Assembly (NCBI GenBank): GCA_019359695.1
Contig: JAHHGV010000057.1
Location: 1-46,618 of the forward strand
Direction: 5' to 3'
From: Brasilonema angustatum HA4187-MV1
GTDB lineage: Bacteria > Cyanobacteriota > Cyanobacteriia > Cyanobacteriales > Nostocaceae
DNA length: 46,618 nt
Part shown: positions 15,567 through 23,625 of the stretch, piece after piece
How the letters are laid out: every line of letters begins with the position of its first letter
Numbering within the stretch: the first letter of the stretch is position 1
The notes under the pieces: model-generated
Told to the model about the DNA's origin: nothing
Seen by the model: only the letters and a program-made list of their open reading frames with translations
The model's database searches: none
Translations under genes and position numbers: made by a program

Positions 15567-18161
15567 ATGCAATATCTCACACAACCAACTGAAATCCGAA
15601 CGCAAATAGCCAAATTTGCCTCAGCTAAAACACTATGGCTAGATACAGAAATCGCTGACTGGGATACTTACTATCCCAAACTGTCGCTCATTCAGGTACT
15701 TGCTGAACCTACAAACTTAACAAGTGATTCTGCTTTTATCCTGGATGTATTGAACAAACCTGATTTAGCAGCATATTTCATTAATCAAATTATAGCTAAT
15801 CCTCAAATAGAAAAGGTCTTTCATAACGCCACCTTTGATTTAAAATATCTCGGAGGTAAGCAAGCACCAAATGTTACCTGTACGCTGAAGTTAGCCCGAA
15901 AAATTACCCGCGAAGTTTTGCAAGTCTCTAATCTACAACTGAAAACCTTAGCAACAGAACTTTGTCAATTCTCTGATGTAGATAAAGAAGAACAGGGAAG
16001 CGACTGGGGAAAAAGACCTCTGAGACAAAAACAACTACACTATGCTGCGATGGATACAGTCTATCTGGCTGCTGTCCATCGTCGTTTATTGGAAATTTCT
16101 AACCCCAGTCTTGTCAATGATATTTTTAACATGGCAGCTAAGAGTTCAAAACAAACAACCAAATCGGAAAAATTATCTTTAAGCGCTACCAAAGTACGAG
16201 TAGCTTTTGAATGTCCACGCTTATTTTATCTCAATCAGCGCTTTGGAGGCAATACATTATTTTTACCACCAGAAAATCCTGTTGGGATTGGTAATACTTT
16301 TCATCAATTAGCTAATGATTTCGTGCAGTTGCTTGCTGAAGAGCCTACATTTGTAGACTTTTTTAAGTCAACAACACCACAATCACATATAGAGGAAATA
16401 GCCTCTCGTCTACAAGAAAAATTTTATGAAATAAAGTTTTATTCTTACCTACAAGAAACTATAAAAAAAGACCCGAGCCAAGCACAAGCATTATTCAAAG
16501 TTTGGCAGGGATTACAAGGACTTATCAAACGCTTTGCCGAATTACTAATACTCAATCGCCGCTATTGCAGTGCAGAAACAGTTGTTCGTAACACTTTTAT
16601 TTCGGAAGAACGCAAGCTTGAGTACCACTTTAATTTACCCGATAACACGCAGCAACGGGTTGCAGGGGAATTTGATTGCTTAGTCTACAACTTTGAAAAA
16701 AAGCGCCTTTGTATGGTGGAATTTAAAACCTATCAACCAGCCGATCCATCAGCACAATTAGCTCAAGTTGCGCTTTATAGTTACATGTTGTGGCAAAAGA
16801 AAAAAGTAGCTGTTGACTCAGCAGTTTACTGTGTTTTGCCAGAATTTAAAGAGTATCAGTATTCCTGGGAACAACTGGAAAATACAGTACATCAGTTGAT
16901 TCCTTATAAATTACAGCAAATGCGTCAATGGTTGACTTGGGAACCACCATTACCTAATCCTCCACCCTTAACAACCCAACCTCACCTGTGCAAAATTTGT
17001 CCACAGCAGCAAAAGTGTCAAAGTTACTTTGTGGAGCAATCTCAAGGTGAGGAATCATCCAATGAAGAGAATCAACAAGAAAATGTTGAACAAAATGGGC
17101 AGACAGGAAACAATCATAAGCAACCATTTAATCCTGATGAGATGGGAGAAAATTTGGTTAAAACTCTGCAATCTTTTGGTATTAATGTAGATTACCACGG
17201 GGCGGCTGTTGGTCCAGCTTTTGTTCGGGTGAAACTTAAACCTCAACTTGGTGTTAAGGTGAGCTCCTTGCTGAGATTGTCAGCTGATTTGCAAGTTCAA
17301 TTGGGGTTAGAAAATCCGCCTCTGATTTCCCCTCAAGCTGGATATGTCAGTATTGATTTACCTCGTCCCGACAGACAAGTTGCGAAGTTTGAGAGTTATA
17401 TAAAATCCCAAGTTTTGCCAGCAACAGCACCTGTGAAAATTGCTATTGGAGTAAATTTAGAGGGACAACTCATAGAAGCTGATTTGTCTGATCCAAATAC
17501 GTGTCACTTTTTGGTAGGGGGGACAACTGGAAGTGGGAAGAGTGAGTATTTGCGATCGCTCCTCCTCAGTCTCATCTTGCGTCATTCCCCTGCACATTTA
17601 CAAATTGCTCTGGTTGATCCTAAACGAGTGACATTTCCTGAGTTTGAGCGGATGCAGTGGTTGTATTCACCTGTTGTGAAAGAGAGCGATCGCGCTATCG
17701 AACTCATGCAAGAACTAGTCACAGAAATGGAATCGCGCTATCAACGGTTTGAAAAAGCGAAATGTGCTGATTTAAGTACTTATAATCAACGTTCTTCTCA
17801 GCCTTTGCCTAGAATTGTCTGCATCTTTGATGAATACGCTGACTTCATGGCAGAAAAAGAATCCCGCACAGCACTAGAACAAAGTATAAAACGACTTGGT
17901 GCAATGGCAAGAGCCGCTGGAATTCATCTGATTATCGCCACTCAACGCCCAGAAGCCGGTATTGTCACCCCAATTATCCGCTCAAATTTACCAGGAAGGG
18001 TTGCGCTGAGAACTGCTAGTGAAGCTGATTCAGCTATTATCTTGGGAGGTAAACAAACAACCGCTGCTCGGTTATTAGGAAAAGGCGATTTGCTTTATCA
18101 AATGGGCGCTCAACTGTACCGCTTACAAAGTTTATTAGCAGTTGATATTCAGCTACCGTAA
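15567..18161 (+). CDS. DEDDy exonuclease / Fe-S PD-(D/E)XK nuclease / FtsK-type translocase fusion
   Basis: An 864-residue fusion of three enzymes. Residues 1-185 are an RNase D-like 3'-5' exonuclease with all DEDDy residues: Asp26 and Glu28 (L-D-T-E), Asp91 (H-N-A-T-F-D), Tyr159 and Asp163 (Y-A-A-M-D). Residues about 200-490 are a RecB/Cas4-type nuclease: His246, Asp370, and Glu385 with Lys387 (V-E-F-K-T-Y), plus four cysteines (216, 475, 478, 484) placed as in AddB/Cas4 iron-sulfur nucleases. Residues 525-864 are an FtsK/SpoIIIE motor: alpha-domain G-P-A-F-V-R-V-K (549-556), Walker A G-G-T-T-G-S-G-K-S (651-659), Walker B I-F-D-E-Y-A-D (753-759), and A-T-Q-R-P-E (791-796). It lacks FtsK transmembrane helices and a clear gamma domain. 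Everything needed for catalysis appears intact. It is likely a DNA-pumping nuclease; the target is unknown. Confidence 0.9.
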   Translation: MQYLTQPTEIRTQIAKFASAKTLWLDTEIADWDTYYPKLSLIQVLAEPTNLTSDSAFILDVLNKPDLAAYFINQIIANPQIEKVFHNATFDLKYLGGKQAPNVTCTLKLARKITREVLQVSNLQLKTLATELCQFSDVDKEEQGSDWGKRPLRQKQLHYAAMDTVYLAAVHRRLLEISNPSLVNDIFNMAAKSSKQTTKSEKLSLSATKVRVAFECPRLFYLNQRFGGNTLFLPPENPVGIGNTFHQLANDFVQLLAEEPTFVDFFKSTTPQSHIEEIASRLQEKFYEIKFYSYLQETIKKDPSQAQALFKVWQGLQGLIKRFAELLILNRRYCSAETVVRNTFISEERKLEYHFNLPDNTQQRVAGEFDCLVYNFEKKRLCMVEFKTYQPADPSAQLAQVALYSYMLWQKKKVAVDSAVYCVLPEFKEYQYSWEQLENTVHQLIPYKLQQMRQWLTWEPPLPNPPPLTTQPHLCKICPQQQKCQSYFVEQSQGEESSNEENQQENVEQNGQTGNNHKQPFNPDEMGENLVKTLQSFGINVDYHGAAVGPAFVRVKLKPQLGVKVSSLLRLSADLQVQLGLENPPLISPQAGYVSIDLPRPDRQVAKFESYIKSQVLPATAPVKIAIGVNLEGQLIEADLSDPNTCHFLVGGTTGSGKSEYLRSLLLSLILRHSPAHLQIALVDPKRVTFPEFERMQWLYSPVVKESDRAIELMQELVTEMESRYQRFEKAKCADLSTYNQRSSQPLPRIVCIFDEYADFMAEKESRTALEQSIKRLGAMARAAGIHLIIATQRPEAGIVTPIIRSNLPGRVALRTASEADSAIILGGKQTTAARLLGKGDLLYQMGAQLYRLQSLLAVDIQLP

Positions 18162-18446
18162 ATTTACTTCAACTGCTTTTGTCGAGATAGAAAAAGTCAG
18201 AGTATATGTTTCATGAGAGTTTGAGCGTATGTTAGCGTGTTGCTGAAAAATGGATAAAGTCGAGCTTATAAAAATATTTAGCAATCTTTCTGGAATAGTT
18301 ACCCTTTTTACTATAAGTTATGAACAGAGACCAATAAAAATTAACTATAATTAAAGATGTCGTAGCTGATAGTAATTTCATATTGAATTTGACAATGTGG
18401 CTTGATTAAAAAAGTCTTCTCCAGCATCTAAAACGCAACCATAACA

Positions 18447-19874
18447 GTGAACAAAATCAGAAAATTTTGGAGAAATATAGATCCATCTTCGTTACAGTTA
18501 CGCCTAACAATTGGTATTGCTGCATTTTCCGCTTTGGTATTAGGTAGCCTCGCTACATGGACTAGTTGGAAAATGCAGCAAATTTTAATTGATAGTCATA
18601 AGCATAACATACAACAAATCGCCGAGCGCTTACCGCGAGATGTGCAACTTTATAGTCAAATGATGCAACCGGAAACAGGGTTGGAAAAGGCTGTTAATAA
18701 CTTGGCGAATACCAACACATTATTATGGCTAAAAAACCCTAATAATCAAATATTAGTCAAATCAGCAACCTTGGATTTGTTATCTAACTCTACGGTAGCT
18801 GAGTTAATGTCTCTGACTAAAATGCAGATTAAACCACAAGTTTACAAAGTCAACCAAAGCTACTTTGTTTTGAGTGGTAGTTCTGTACAAGTGCAGGGTA
18901 AGTTGCTGGGTGAGGTATTTGTAGTGCAGGATATTACCCGCGAACAAACAATGTTTGTGGTAATGGTGCAGAGTTTAGCGATTACTAGTATTTTGGCAAT
19001 TATTGTTTTAACAGTTGCGATCGCATTTTATATCAAGCGTTCTTTGCAACCTCTACGCCAGCTAAGTCAGATGACTTCTGTCATTTCCACTGAAGATTTA
19101 GGACAAGCACAACTGTATCTGGATAATGCACCCAGCGAAGTCAAAGAATTAGCTCAAACCTTAGCCATGTTGTTATCACGCCTCTCCCAATCTTGGCAGC
19201 AAGAACGAGAATTTGTGAGTAACGTTTCTCACGAGCTACGTACACCTTTGACAATTGTACATGGTTACTTGCAAAGCGTTTTGCGACGGCAAAATAACTT
19301 AACCCCAACCCAACAGGAAGCTTTAGAAACCGCAGCATCGGAAGCTGAACGCACCATCCATCTGCTACAAGATTTACTTGATTTAGCACGGGCAGATAGC
19401 GGTCATTTATACTTGAAAATCCAACCTTACGTGCTGAATGACTTGGTTGAAGAAGTTGTGGTCATGGCAAAGAAATACAGCGATCGCGTAATTACAATCG
19501 AGTCAACAATTTACCCAATACAGGTGAAAGCAGACTACAGTCGCCTCAAACAAGTATTACTGAATTTGATTGATAATGCTGTTAAGTATTCTGAAGTTGG
19601 TACACCGATAATTTTCAAGTTAAATCAACTTCAGGACAAGGCAATTATTCAAGTGTGTGATCAGGGTTATGGCATTCCTTTGCAACACCAAGCACGTATT
19701 TTTGAGCGATTTTACCGCGTAGACGAATCCCGCAGTCATGCGAGTGGGGGTTGTGGTTTAGGTTTATCGATTGTTAAGACACTTATAGAGAGTATGGGTG
19801 GTAGTGTAAATGTGCAATCGAAGTTAGGGGAAGGGAGTACGTTTACAATCAGTTTACCGGTTACGATTTCATAG
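18447..19874 (+). CDS. membrane sensor histidine kinase
   Basis: A 475-residue two-component kinase. Transmembrane helices are at about 19-41 and 169-196 and enclose a periplasmic sensor of about 125 residues. A HAMP linker follows (197-250, P-L-R-Q-L-S). The phospho-acceptor is His262 in F-V-S-N-V-S-H-E-L-R-T-P-L-T. The ATPase domain has the N box L-L-N-L-I-D-N-A-V-K-Y-S, G1 D-Q-G-Y-G-I-P, F box F-E-R-F-Y-R-V-D and G2 G-L-G-L-S-I-V. The start is GTG at 18447. No response-regulator gene is next to it, so its partner must lie elsewhere. The signal it senses is unknown. Confidence 0.93.
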   Translation: MNKIRKFWRNIDPSSLQLRLTIGIAAFSALVLGSLATWTSWKMQQILIDSHKHNIQQIAERLPRDVQLYSQMMQPETGLEKAVNNLANTNTLLWLKNPNNQILVKSATLDLLSNSTVAELMSLTKMQIKPQVYKVNQSYFVLSGSSVQVQGKLLGEVFVVQDITREQTMFVVMVQSLAITSILAIIVLTVAIAFYIKRSLQPLRQLSQMTSVISTEDLGQAQLYLDNAPSEVKELAQTLAMLLSRLSQSWQQEREFVSNVSHELRTPLTIVHGYLQSVLRRQNNLTPTQQEALETAASEAERTIHLLQDLLDLARADSGHLYLKIQPYVLNDLVEEVVVMAKKYSDRVITIESTIYPIQVKADYSRLKQVLLNLIDNAVKYSEVGTPIIFKLNQLQDKAIIQVCDQGYGIPLQHQARIFERFYRVDESRSHASGGCGLGLSIVKTLIESMGGSVNVQSKLGEGSTFTISLPVTIS

Positions 19875-19915
19875 GTGATTCCAATATTATCGAAGTTTAG
19901 ATCCGCAAAAATAAA

Positions 19916-20638
19916 CTACAACCCTGCAAACCACTCATAACCCTGATCCTCCCAGTAGCCTTTAGTAGGCAACAAATTGCTGACTAGCATAATTTGGGTC
20001 ACCCACTTGCTTTGTTTATAGCCCAGTTTGATTGGAGAAGCTAAGCGTATGGGCGCACCATTCTCAGGTAACAATGGTTGTCCATTCTTTTGATAAGCCA
20101 TAAGAGTTTGGGGATGCATAGCAGAAGCAATGTCCCAGCTTTCGTAGTACCCATCAGCAGATTTGAAGTAAACAAATCGAACATTTGCTTTCGGTTGAAC
20201 CAAAAATAATAAGTCTCGTAGTCGCAAGCCCCCCCATTGCACGATCGCTGACCAACCCTCAACACAAATGTGGCGAATTGTCATTGAAGTTAGCGGCAGT
20301 TTTTGAATATCCTTCATGCTTAACTGCATCGGATTATTAACCTCACCATTAATGGTTAGACTAAATTTTTCTGGGTCAATCTGGGGAGTAAAATCAAACG
20401 TATTGACCAGCAGGGCATTAGGCTCAATTGCACTGGCAGGAAATTCAGGAACAGGTTTTTGCGGATTCAGTATTAAGGTTTCTAGACTCTGGTTGAGAGG
20501 CTCAAAGGTTTTATCCACAATGTTGTCAAAAAAACTGGATGCACAACCGGACAGAAGTAAACCAGCACCAGAAAGTCCAGATAATTGAAGTAGTTGACGG
20601 CGGTTGAAAAGTCTATTTTGACGTTGAATTGGACTCAT
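19916..20638 (-). CDS. molybdopterin-dependent oxidoreductase (sulfite oxidase/MsrP-like fold)
   Basis: A 240-residue exported protein. The N-terminus has a twin arginine (N-R-R-Q-L-L, Arg13-Arg14) and then L-L-S-G-C with Cys32, so it may be a Tat-exported lipoprotein. The oxidoreductase domain carries R-H-I-C-V-E-G-W-S (122-130), in which Cys125 is the expected molybdenum ligand, and G-G-L-R-L downstream. It is shorter than sulfite oxidase and lacks the dimerisation domain, so it is closer to MsrP/YedY in size. It is the last gene of the redox operon, 9 bases after the cytochrome b gene, which probably supplies electrons. The substrate (methionine sulfoxide, sulfite or another oxo compound) is not shown by the sequence. 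Confidence 0.85.
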   Translation of the reverse strand: MSPIQRQNRLFNRRQLLQLSGLSGAGLLLSGCASSFFDNIVDKTFEPLNQSLETLILNPQKPVPEFPASAIEPNALLVNTFDFTPQIDPEKFSLTINGEVNNPMQLSMKDIQKLPLTSMTIRHICVEGWSAIVQWGGLRLRDLLFLVQPKANVRFVYFKSADGYYESWDIASAMHPQTLMAYQKNGQPLLPENGAPIRLASPIKLGYKQSKWVTQIMLVSNLLPTKGYWEDQGYEWFAGL

Positions 20639-20647
20639 AAAAAACCT

Positions 20648-21256
20648 CTACAAAAATATGGAGTTGATTAAGCGAAAACCTCCTACTTTTAGTCCTAAGA
20701 AGGAGTGTAAAATCACAAATATAGCTACCAGCGGAATGGTGGCAAAATGAACCACTCGCAAAACTTGCCAGCTACCAAATAGGTCAACTATCCAGTGGAA
20801 CTGAGCAGGTTTATACATCCCGATACCGCTGAATATAGCAAACAAAAGAATCGGAATGATCACAGTGTAGATTAATCGATGCCAGACATAAATTTTGCGT
20901 TTTGGATTTTGACTGACTTGCAGTGCTTTGAGCTCATTAGCACCAAAAAACCGACGCTTCCAACGTTGAGTAATAAAAATATATAGCCCATACCAAAGTA
21001 AATTCAGTGCAAACAGCCACATAGCAGCAAAATGCCAGTGTCTACCGCCTCCTAGCCACCCTCCCAGCAAAAACAGCGACGGAAAGTGCCAACCGTCACG
21101 CCCACCAAAAACTGGATTAGCATTGTATATTTGTAGCCCACTGGTAATCATTAACAGTAAGCTAATGATGTTGAGCCAGTGAAATATCTTGGCTAACAGA
21201 GCTTGATTTGGTTGCTTTCGACTTTGTGACTTTTTAGTAGGAGTAGACCTGTTCAT
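20648..21256 (-). CDS. cytochrome b (b561/thiosulfate-reductase type) membrane subunit
   Basis: A 202-residue membrane protein with four to five transmembrane helices. Histidines suited to bind b-type haem are His26 (K-I-F-H-W-L-N), the His pair in G-R-H-W-H-F (about 72-75), a His in V-W-H-R-L-I and one in V-V-H-F-A. This is the layout of the cytochrome b/b6 domain family used as quinol-linked membrane anchors of formate dehydrogenase, hydrogenase and similar enzymes. Its place directly before the molybdopterin oxidoreductase suggests it passes electrons from the quinone pool to that exported enzyme, as MsrQ does for MsrP, although it is not an obvious MsrQ homologue. Confidence 0.85.
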   Translation of the reverse strand: MNRSTPTKKSQSRKQPNQALLAKIFHWLNIISLLLMITSGLQIYNANPVFGGRDGWHFPSLFLLGGWLGGGRHWHFAAMWLFALNLLWYGLYIFITQRWKRRFFGANELKALQVSQNPKRKIYVWHRLIYTVIIPILLFAIFSGIGMYKPAQFHWIVDLFGSWQVLRVVHFATIPLVAIFVILHSFLGLKVGGFRLINSIFL

Positions 21257-21308
21257 AACAATTCCATTTCTATAATTTGAGGTTGGTGACGAAAAATGTA
21301 TTGTGAGT

Positions 21309-22001
21309 TCATAATGGCAAACTGGGAAAAAATGGAGCTAGCCAAAGTTGCACTTGGACATCCCAACCGAAGAGAATTGCAATCGCACCAACCGCTACCA
21401 TCACACCCCCCACTCTTTGCAAAACCATGCTGTGCGATCGCAATCTCAGTAGCTGTTGACCCAAGCGGCGACCTCCGTACGCAAGTGCTATCAAAGGTAA
21501 TGCTGCCCCAATACCATAGATAACAAGCAAAGCAAAGGCATCTGCAATCTGATGTTTAACTGCTGCCAAAACTAAAATGCTACCTAAAACTGGTCCTGCG
21601 CAAGGTGTCCAGAGCAACCCAAGCTGAGTTCCTAGCCAAAACTCTCCCCTCAATCCCATACCCACAGGCTTTCTGGTTCCTTTGCCTACTCTGAAGTAAC
21701 TGAATAAACGGTAACTCCACTTAGGAAAAACTGCCAGAATCCCCATGACTAAAAGCAAGAAAATCGCTACAGTTCGTAGCCCACTGGCTAATTCTGTAAA
21801 CCAGCTCGCCGTCACTCCCAAAAAACTACCTGCGACAGCAAAGCCTCCAACCAACCCTGCTACTAAAGCAATCGGACCATAATGATGAGACTGAAGCGAT
21901 CGACCGACTAGCACTGGGAGTATAGGTAAAACACAGGGCGACAGCACAGTTAAAAATCCTCCCAGCAGTGCAAGACCAGCCGATAGAATAGAAACAGCCA
22001 T
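21309..22001 (-). CDS. CcdA/DsbD-type thiol:disulfide interchange membrane protein
   Basis: A 230-residue protein with six transmembrane helices. Two cysteines sit in the family positions: Cys23 in L-S-P-C-V-L-P-I-L-P and Cys134 in W-T-P-C-A-G-P-V-L-G. These form the redox pair that moves reducing equivalents from cytoplasmic thioredoxin across the membrane. It follows the TlpA-like gene by 7 bases, and that exported thioredoxin is the likely electron acceptor. Members of this family serve cytochrome c maturation or repair of oxidised periplasmic proteins; which one applies here cannot be decided, but the operon partner genes favour a periplasmic oxidoreductase function. Confidence 0.9.
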   Translation of the reverse strand: MAVSILSAGLALLGGFLTVLSPCVLPILPVLVGRSLQSHHYGPIALVAGLVGGFAVAGSFLGVTASWFTELASGLRTVAIFLLLVMGILAVFPKWSYRLFSYFRVGKGTRKPVGMGLRGEFWLGTQLGLLWTPCAGPVLGSILVLAAVKHQIADAFALLVIYGIGAALPLIALAYGGRRLGQQLLRLRSHSMVLQRVGGVMVAVGAIAILFGWDVQVQLWLAPFFPSLPL

Positions 22002-22005
22002 TGGC

Positions 22006-22608
22006 TTACCCTAGTAACTGACGGATTGTTTGCTCAGTTTTCTCATACGCTCCTTCCCCTATATGGTCATAGCGCACCAACCCCTGACGGTCTGCTAAAA
22101 ATAAATGAGGCCAATACTCGTTGTTAAAGGCGTTCCAGGTTTTATAATCGTTGTCTAAGGGAACCGGATAGGTAATTTGGTGTTGGCTCAACGCTCTTTT
22201 AACATTGTTTACATTCCGCTCGAATGCAAACTCAGGAGTGTGAACCCCAATCACCTTAAGTCCTTGCGCTACAAATTGTCGATGCCAACGAACAACATAG
22301 GGGAGAGTCCGCTGACAATTGATGCACCCAAAAGTCCAGAAATGAACCAATACAACCTGACCCTTGAGATTTTGAGTTGTTAAGGGTGCAGAATTTAGCC
22401 ACTGATTTATGCCCTGAAACTCGGGTAAAGCTTTAGTTTCAGGCCCAGCAGCAACAGCAGTTGAGTTAATACTTGAGGAAGTAGAGCCATGAGTTCTTCT
22501 CAAGGCTATGTCAAGGATTGGTTCTGCACTTGCTAGCATAGTTCCAATCCCAAAATAAGATAGCAACTGGCGTCGCCGTAACAAATTCTTATTCATTGAA
22601 AATTCCAT
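22006..22608 (-). CDS. TlpA-like exported thioredoxin
   Basis: A 200-residue protein with an N-terminal export signal (N-L-L-R-R-R-Q-L-L, possibly Tat-like) and one thioredoxin/redoxin domain. The active site is W-T-F-G-C-I-N-C (91-98) with Cys95 and Cys98. L-K-G-Q-V-V-L-V-H-F before it and Y-P-V-P-L-D after it are typical of the TlpA/AhpC-TSA group. The first codon is at 22608, but the ATG four codons later (M-N-K-N-L-L-R-R-R, from 22596) is an equally good start. It is the first gene of the operon and is probably kept reduced by the CcdA-like protein that follows. Confidence 0.88.
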   Translation of the reverse strand: MEFSMNKNLLRRRQLLSYFGIGTMLASAEPILDIALRRTHGSTSSSINSTAVAAGPETKALPEFQGINQWLNSAPLTTQNLKGQVVLVHFWTFGCINCQRTLPYVVRWHRQFVAQGLKVIGVHTPEFAFERNVNNVKRALSQHQITYPVPLDNDYKTWNAFNNEYWPHLFLADRQGLVRYDHIGEGAYEKTEQTIRQLLG

Positions 22609-22764
22609 ACAAAGGTGAGGTACTAGTATGAATAAGAGACTAGTACCGTGTAAAATTTTGCCAGTAGAATCCCACTTTATGCCTGATGCAAAAAATTATT
22701 TTCAAATCAGAATTTGGCAAATTCTATTTATCAATAACTAAATGAAAGTGGCTATTATAAAGTT

Positions 22765-23100
22765 TTATTTACCTGGCGACATAGAATCACCAGGCTTCAT
22801 CATAGAATCACCAGGCTTCATCATAGAATCACCAGGTTTCATCATAGAATCACCAGGCTTCATCATAGAGCCATGATTTTGAATCTGAGAGGTTTGTAAC
22901 TTCTTGGTATAGCAATAGTAATTTGCGTGGTCATCACCGTGGAAATAGCAATGCTTCCCTTTAACTGGAGTTTTGCTAAGAGTATAGCCTGGTGGCACAA
23001 TTGATTCTGCCTTTAATGCCAGTGGTGCGGCTATAATTCCAAGTCCTAAAACTGAAAGGCTAACCAATACTTGACTCAGGGCGATTTTGGTAACTTTCAT
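22765..23100 (-). CDS. secreted small protein with heptapeptide repeats (MMKPGDS)
   Basis: A 111-residue protein with a signal peptide (M-K-V-T-K-I-A-L-S-Q, hydrophobic to about 30, probable A-L-K-A cleavage). The mature part has three cysteines or so in a C-Y-F-H-G-D-D-H-A-N-Y-Y-C-Y segment, then four copies of M-M-K-P-G-D-S and the end S-P-G-K. I place the start at 23100 because the signal peptide begins there; the open frame runs back to 23337, but that part lacks any protein-like character. The D/H/M-rich sequence could bind metal, but that is a guess. It stands alone after the redox operon, on the same strand. Confidence 0.7.
   Translation of the reverse strand: MKVTKIALSQVLVSLSVLGLGIIAAPLALKAESIVPPGYTLSKTPVKGKHCYFHGDDHANYYCYTKKLQTSQIQNHGSMMKPGDSMMKPGDSMMKPGDSMMKPGDSMSPGK
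22781..22864. repeat. 21-bp tandem repeat, four copies, in-frame
   Basis: Unit ATAGAATCACCAGGCTTCATC, four times with one C/T change. It encodes the M-M-K-P-G-D-S heptapeptides, and copy number is likely to vary between strains. Confidence 0.95.
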
Positions 23101-23625
23101 AGATTGTTTTATGGTGTTGTACTGATCACTATAAAAGTAATTTCTTAGACCAACATTAAAAACACATGAGAAGTTGCCTGAGAAGATGCTGAGAATTCTA
23201 CAAGGAACTTCCAAATCAAAAATTATTCCAGCGTTTAAGTAGCCGTCATGAACTAGGTACACCAGAACGGATGAAAATTTTCTCATCTTCTCCTGCTCGG
23301 GTGCTATTTTCAAGTCAGGTACATAAAAAATACCCAAAAACCACCTACCAAGATTTGGTAAGTCATCTTTATGTAAAAATTCAGGTCTGAGGATATTGAC
23401 AAGTGTGACATCAGAGGCGGACTATCACAATTATGGAAAAAGACCTGTCTGTATCCCCCACCAAAGTGCCGCTCACTGCTATAATCTTGACTGCTTCAAT
23501 TTGAGAAGTGTGACTGAGATCATACTCTTGACTATTTAAAAATATTAAACTTCGCAAAAATTTTCTCTCTATAATAAAACATTTACGTTAAGTAGATGAG
23601 AAAGCTTTATCAGAGGAATTAACCG
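23101..23625. other. intergenic region upstream of the ParA-type gene
   Basis: No convincing gene. It holds the promoters of the heptapeptide-repeat gene and of the ParA-type gene. An open 23-codon frame at 23433-23504 (M-E-K-D-L-S-V-S) cannot be supported. Confidence 0.5.

Noticed and set aside
13409-18161. Prophage or plasmid module
   Set aside because: No integrase, structural phage gene, replication initiator or tRNA attachment site lies nearby.
23101-23337. N-terminal extension of the heptapeptide-repeat protein
   Set aside because: A normal signal peptide starts at 23100; the upstream part lacks protein-like character and would bury the signal peptide.
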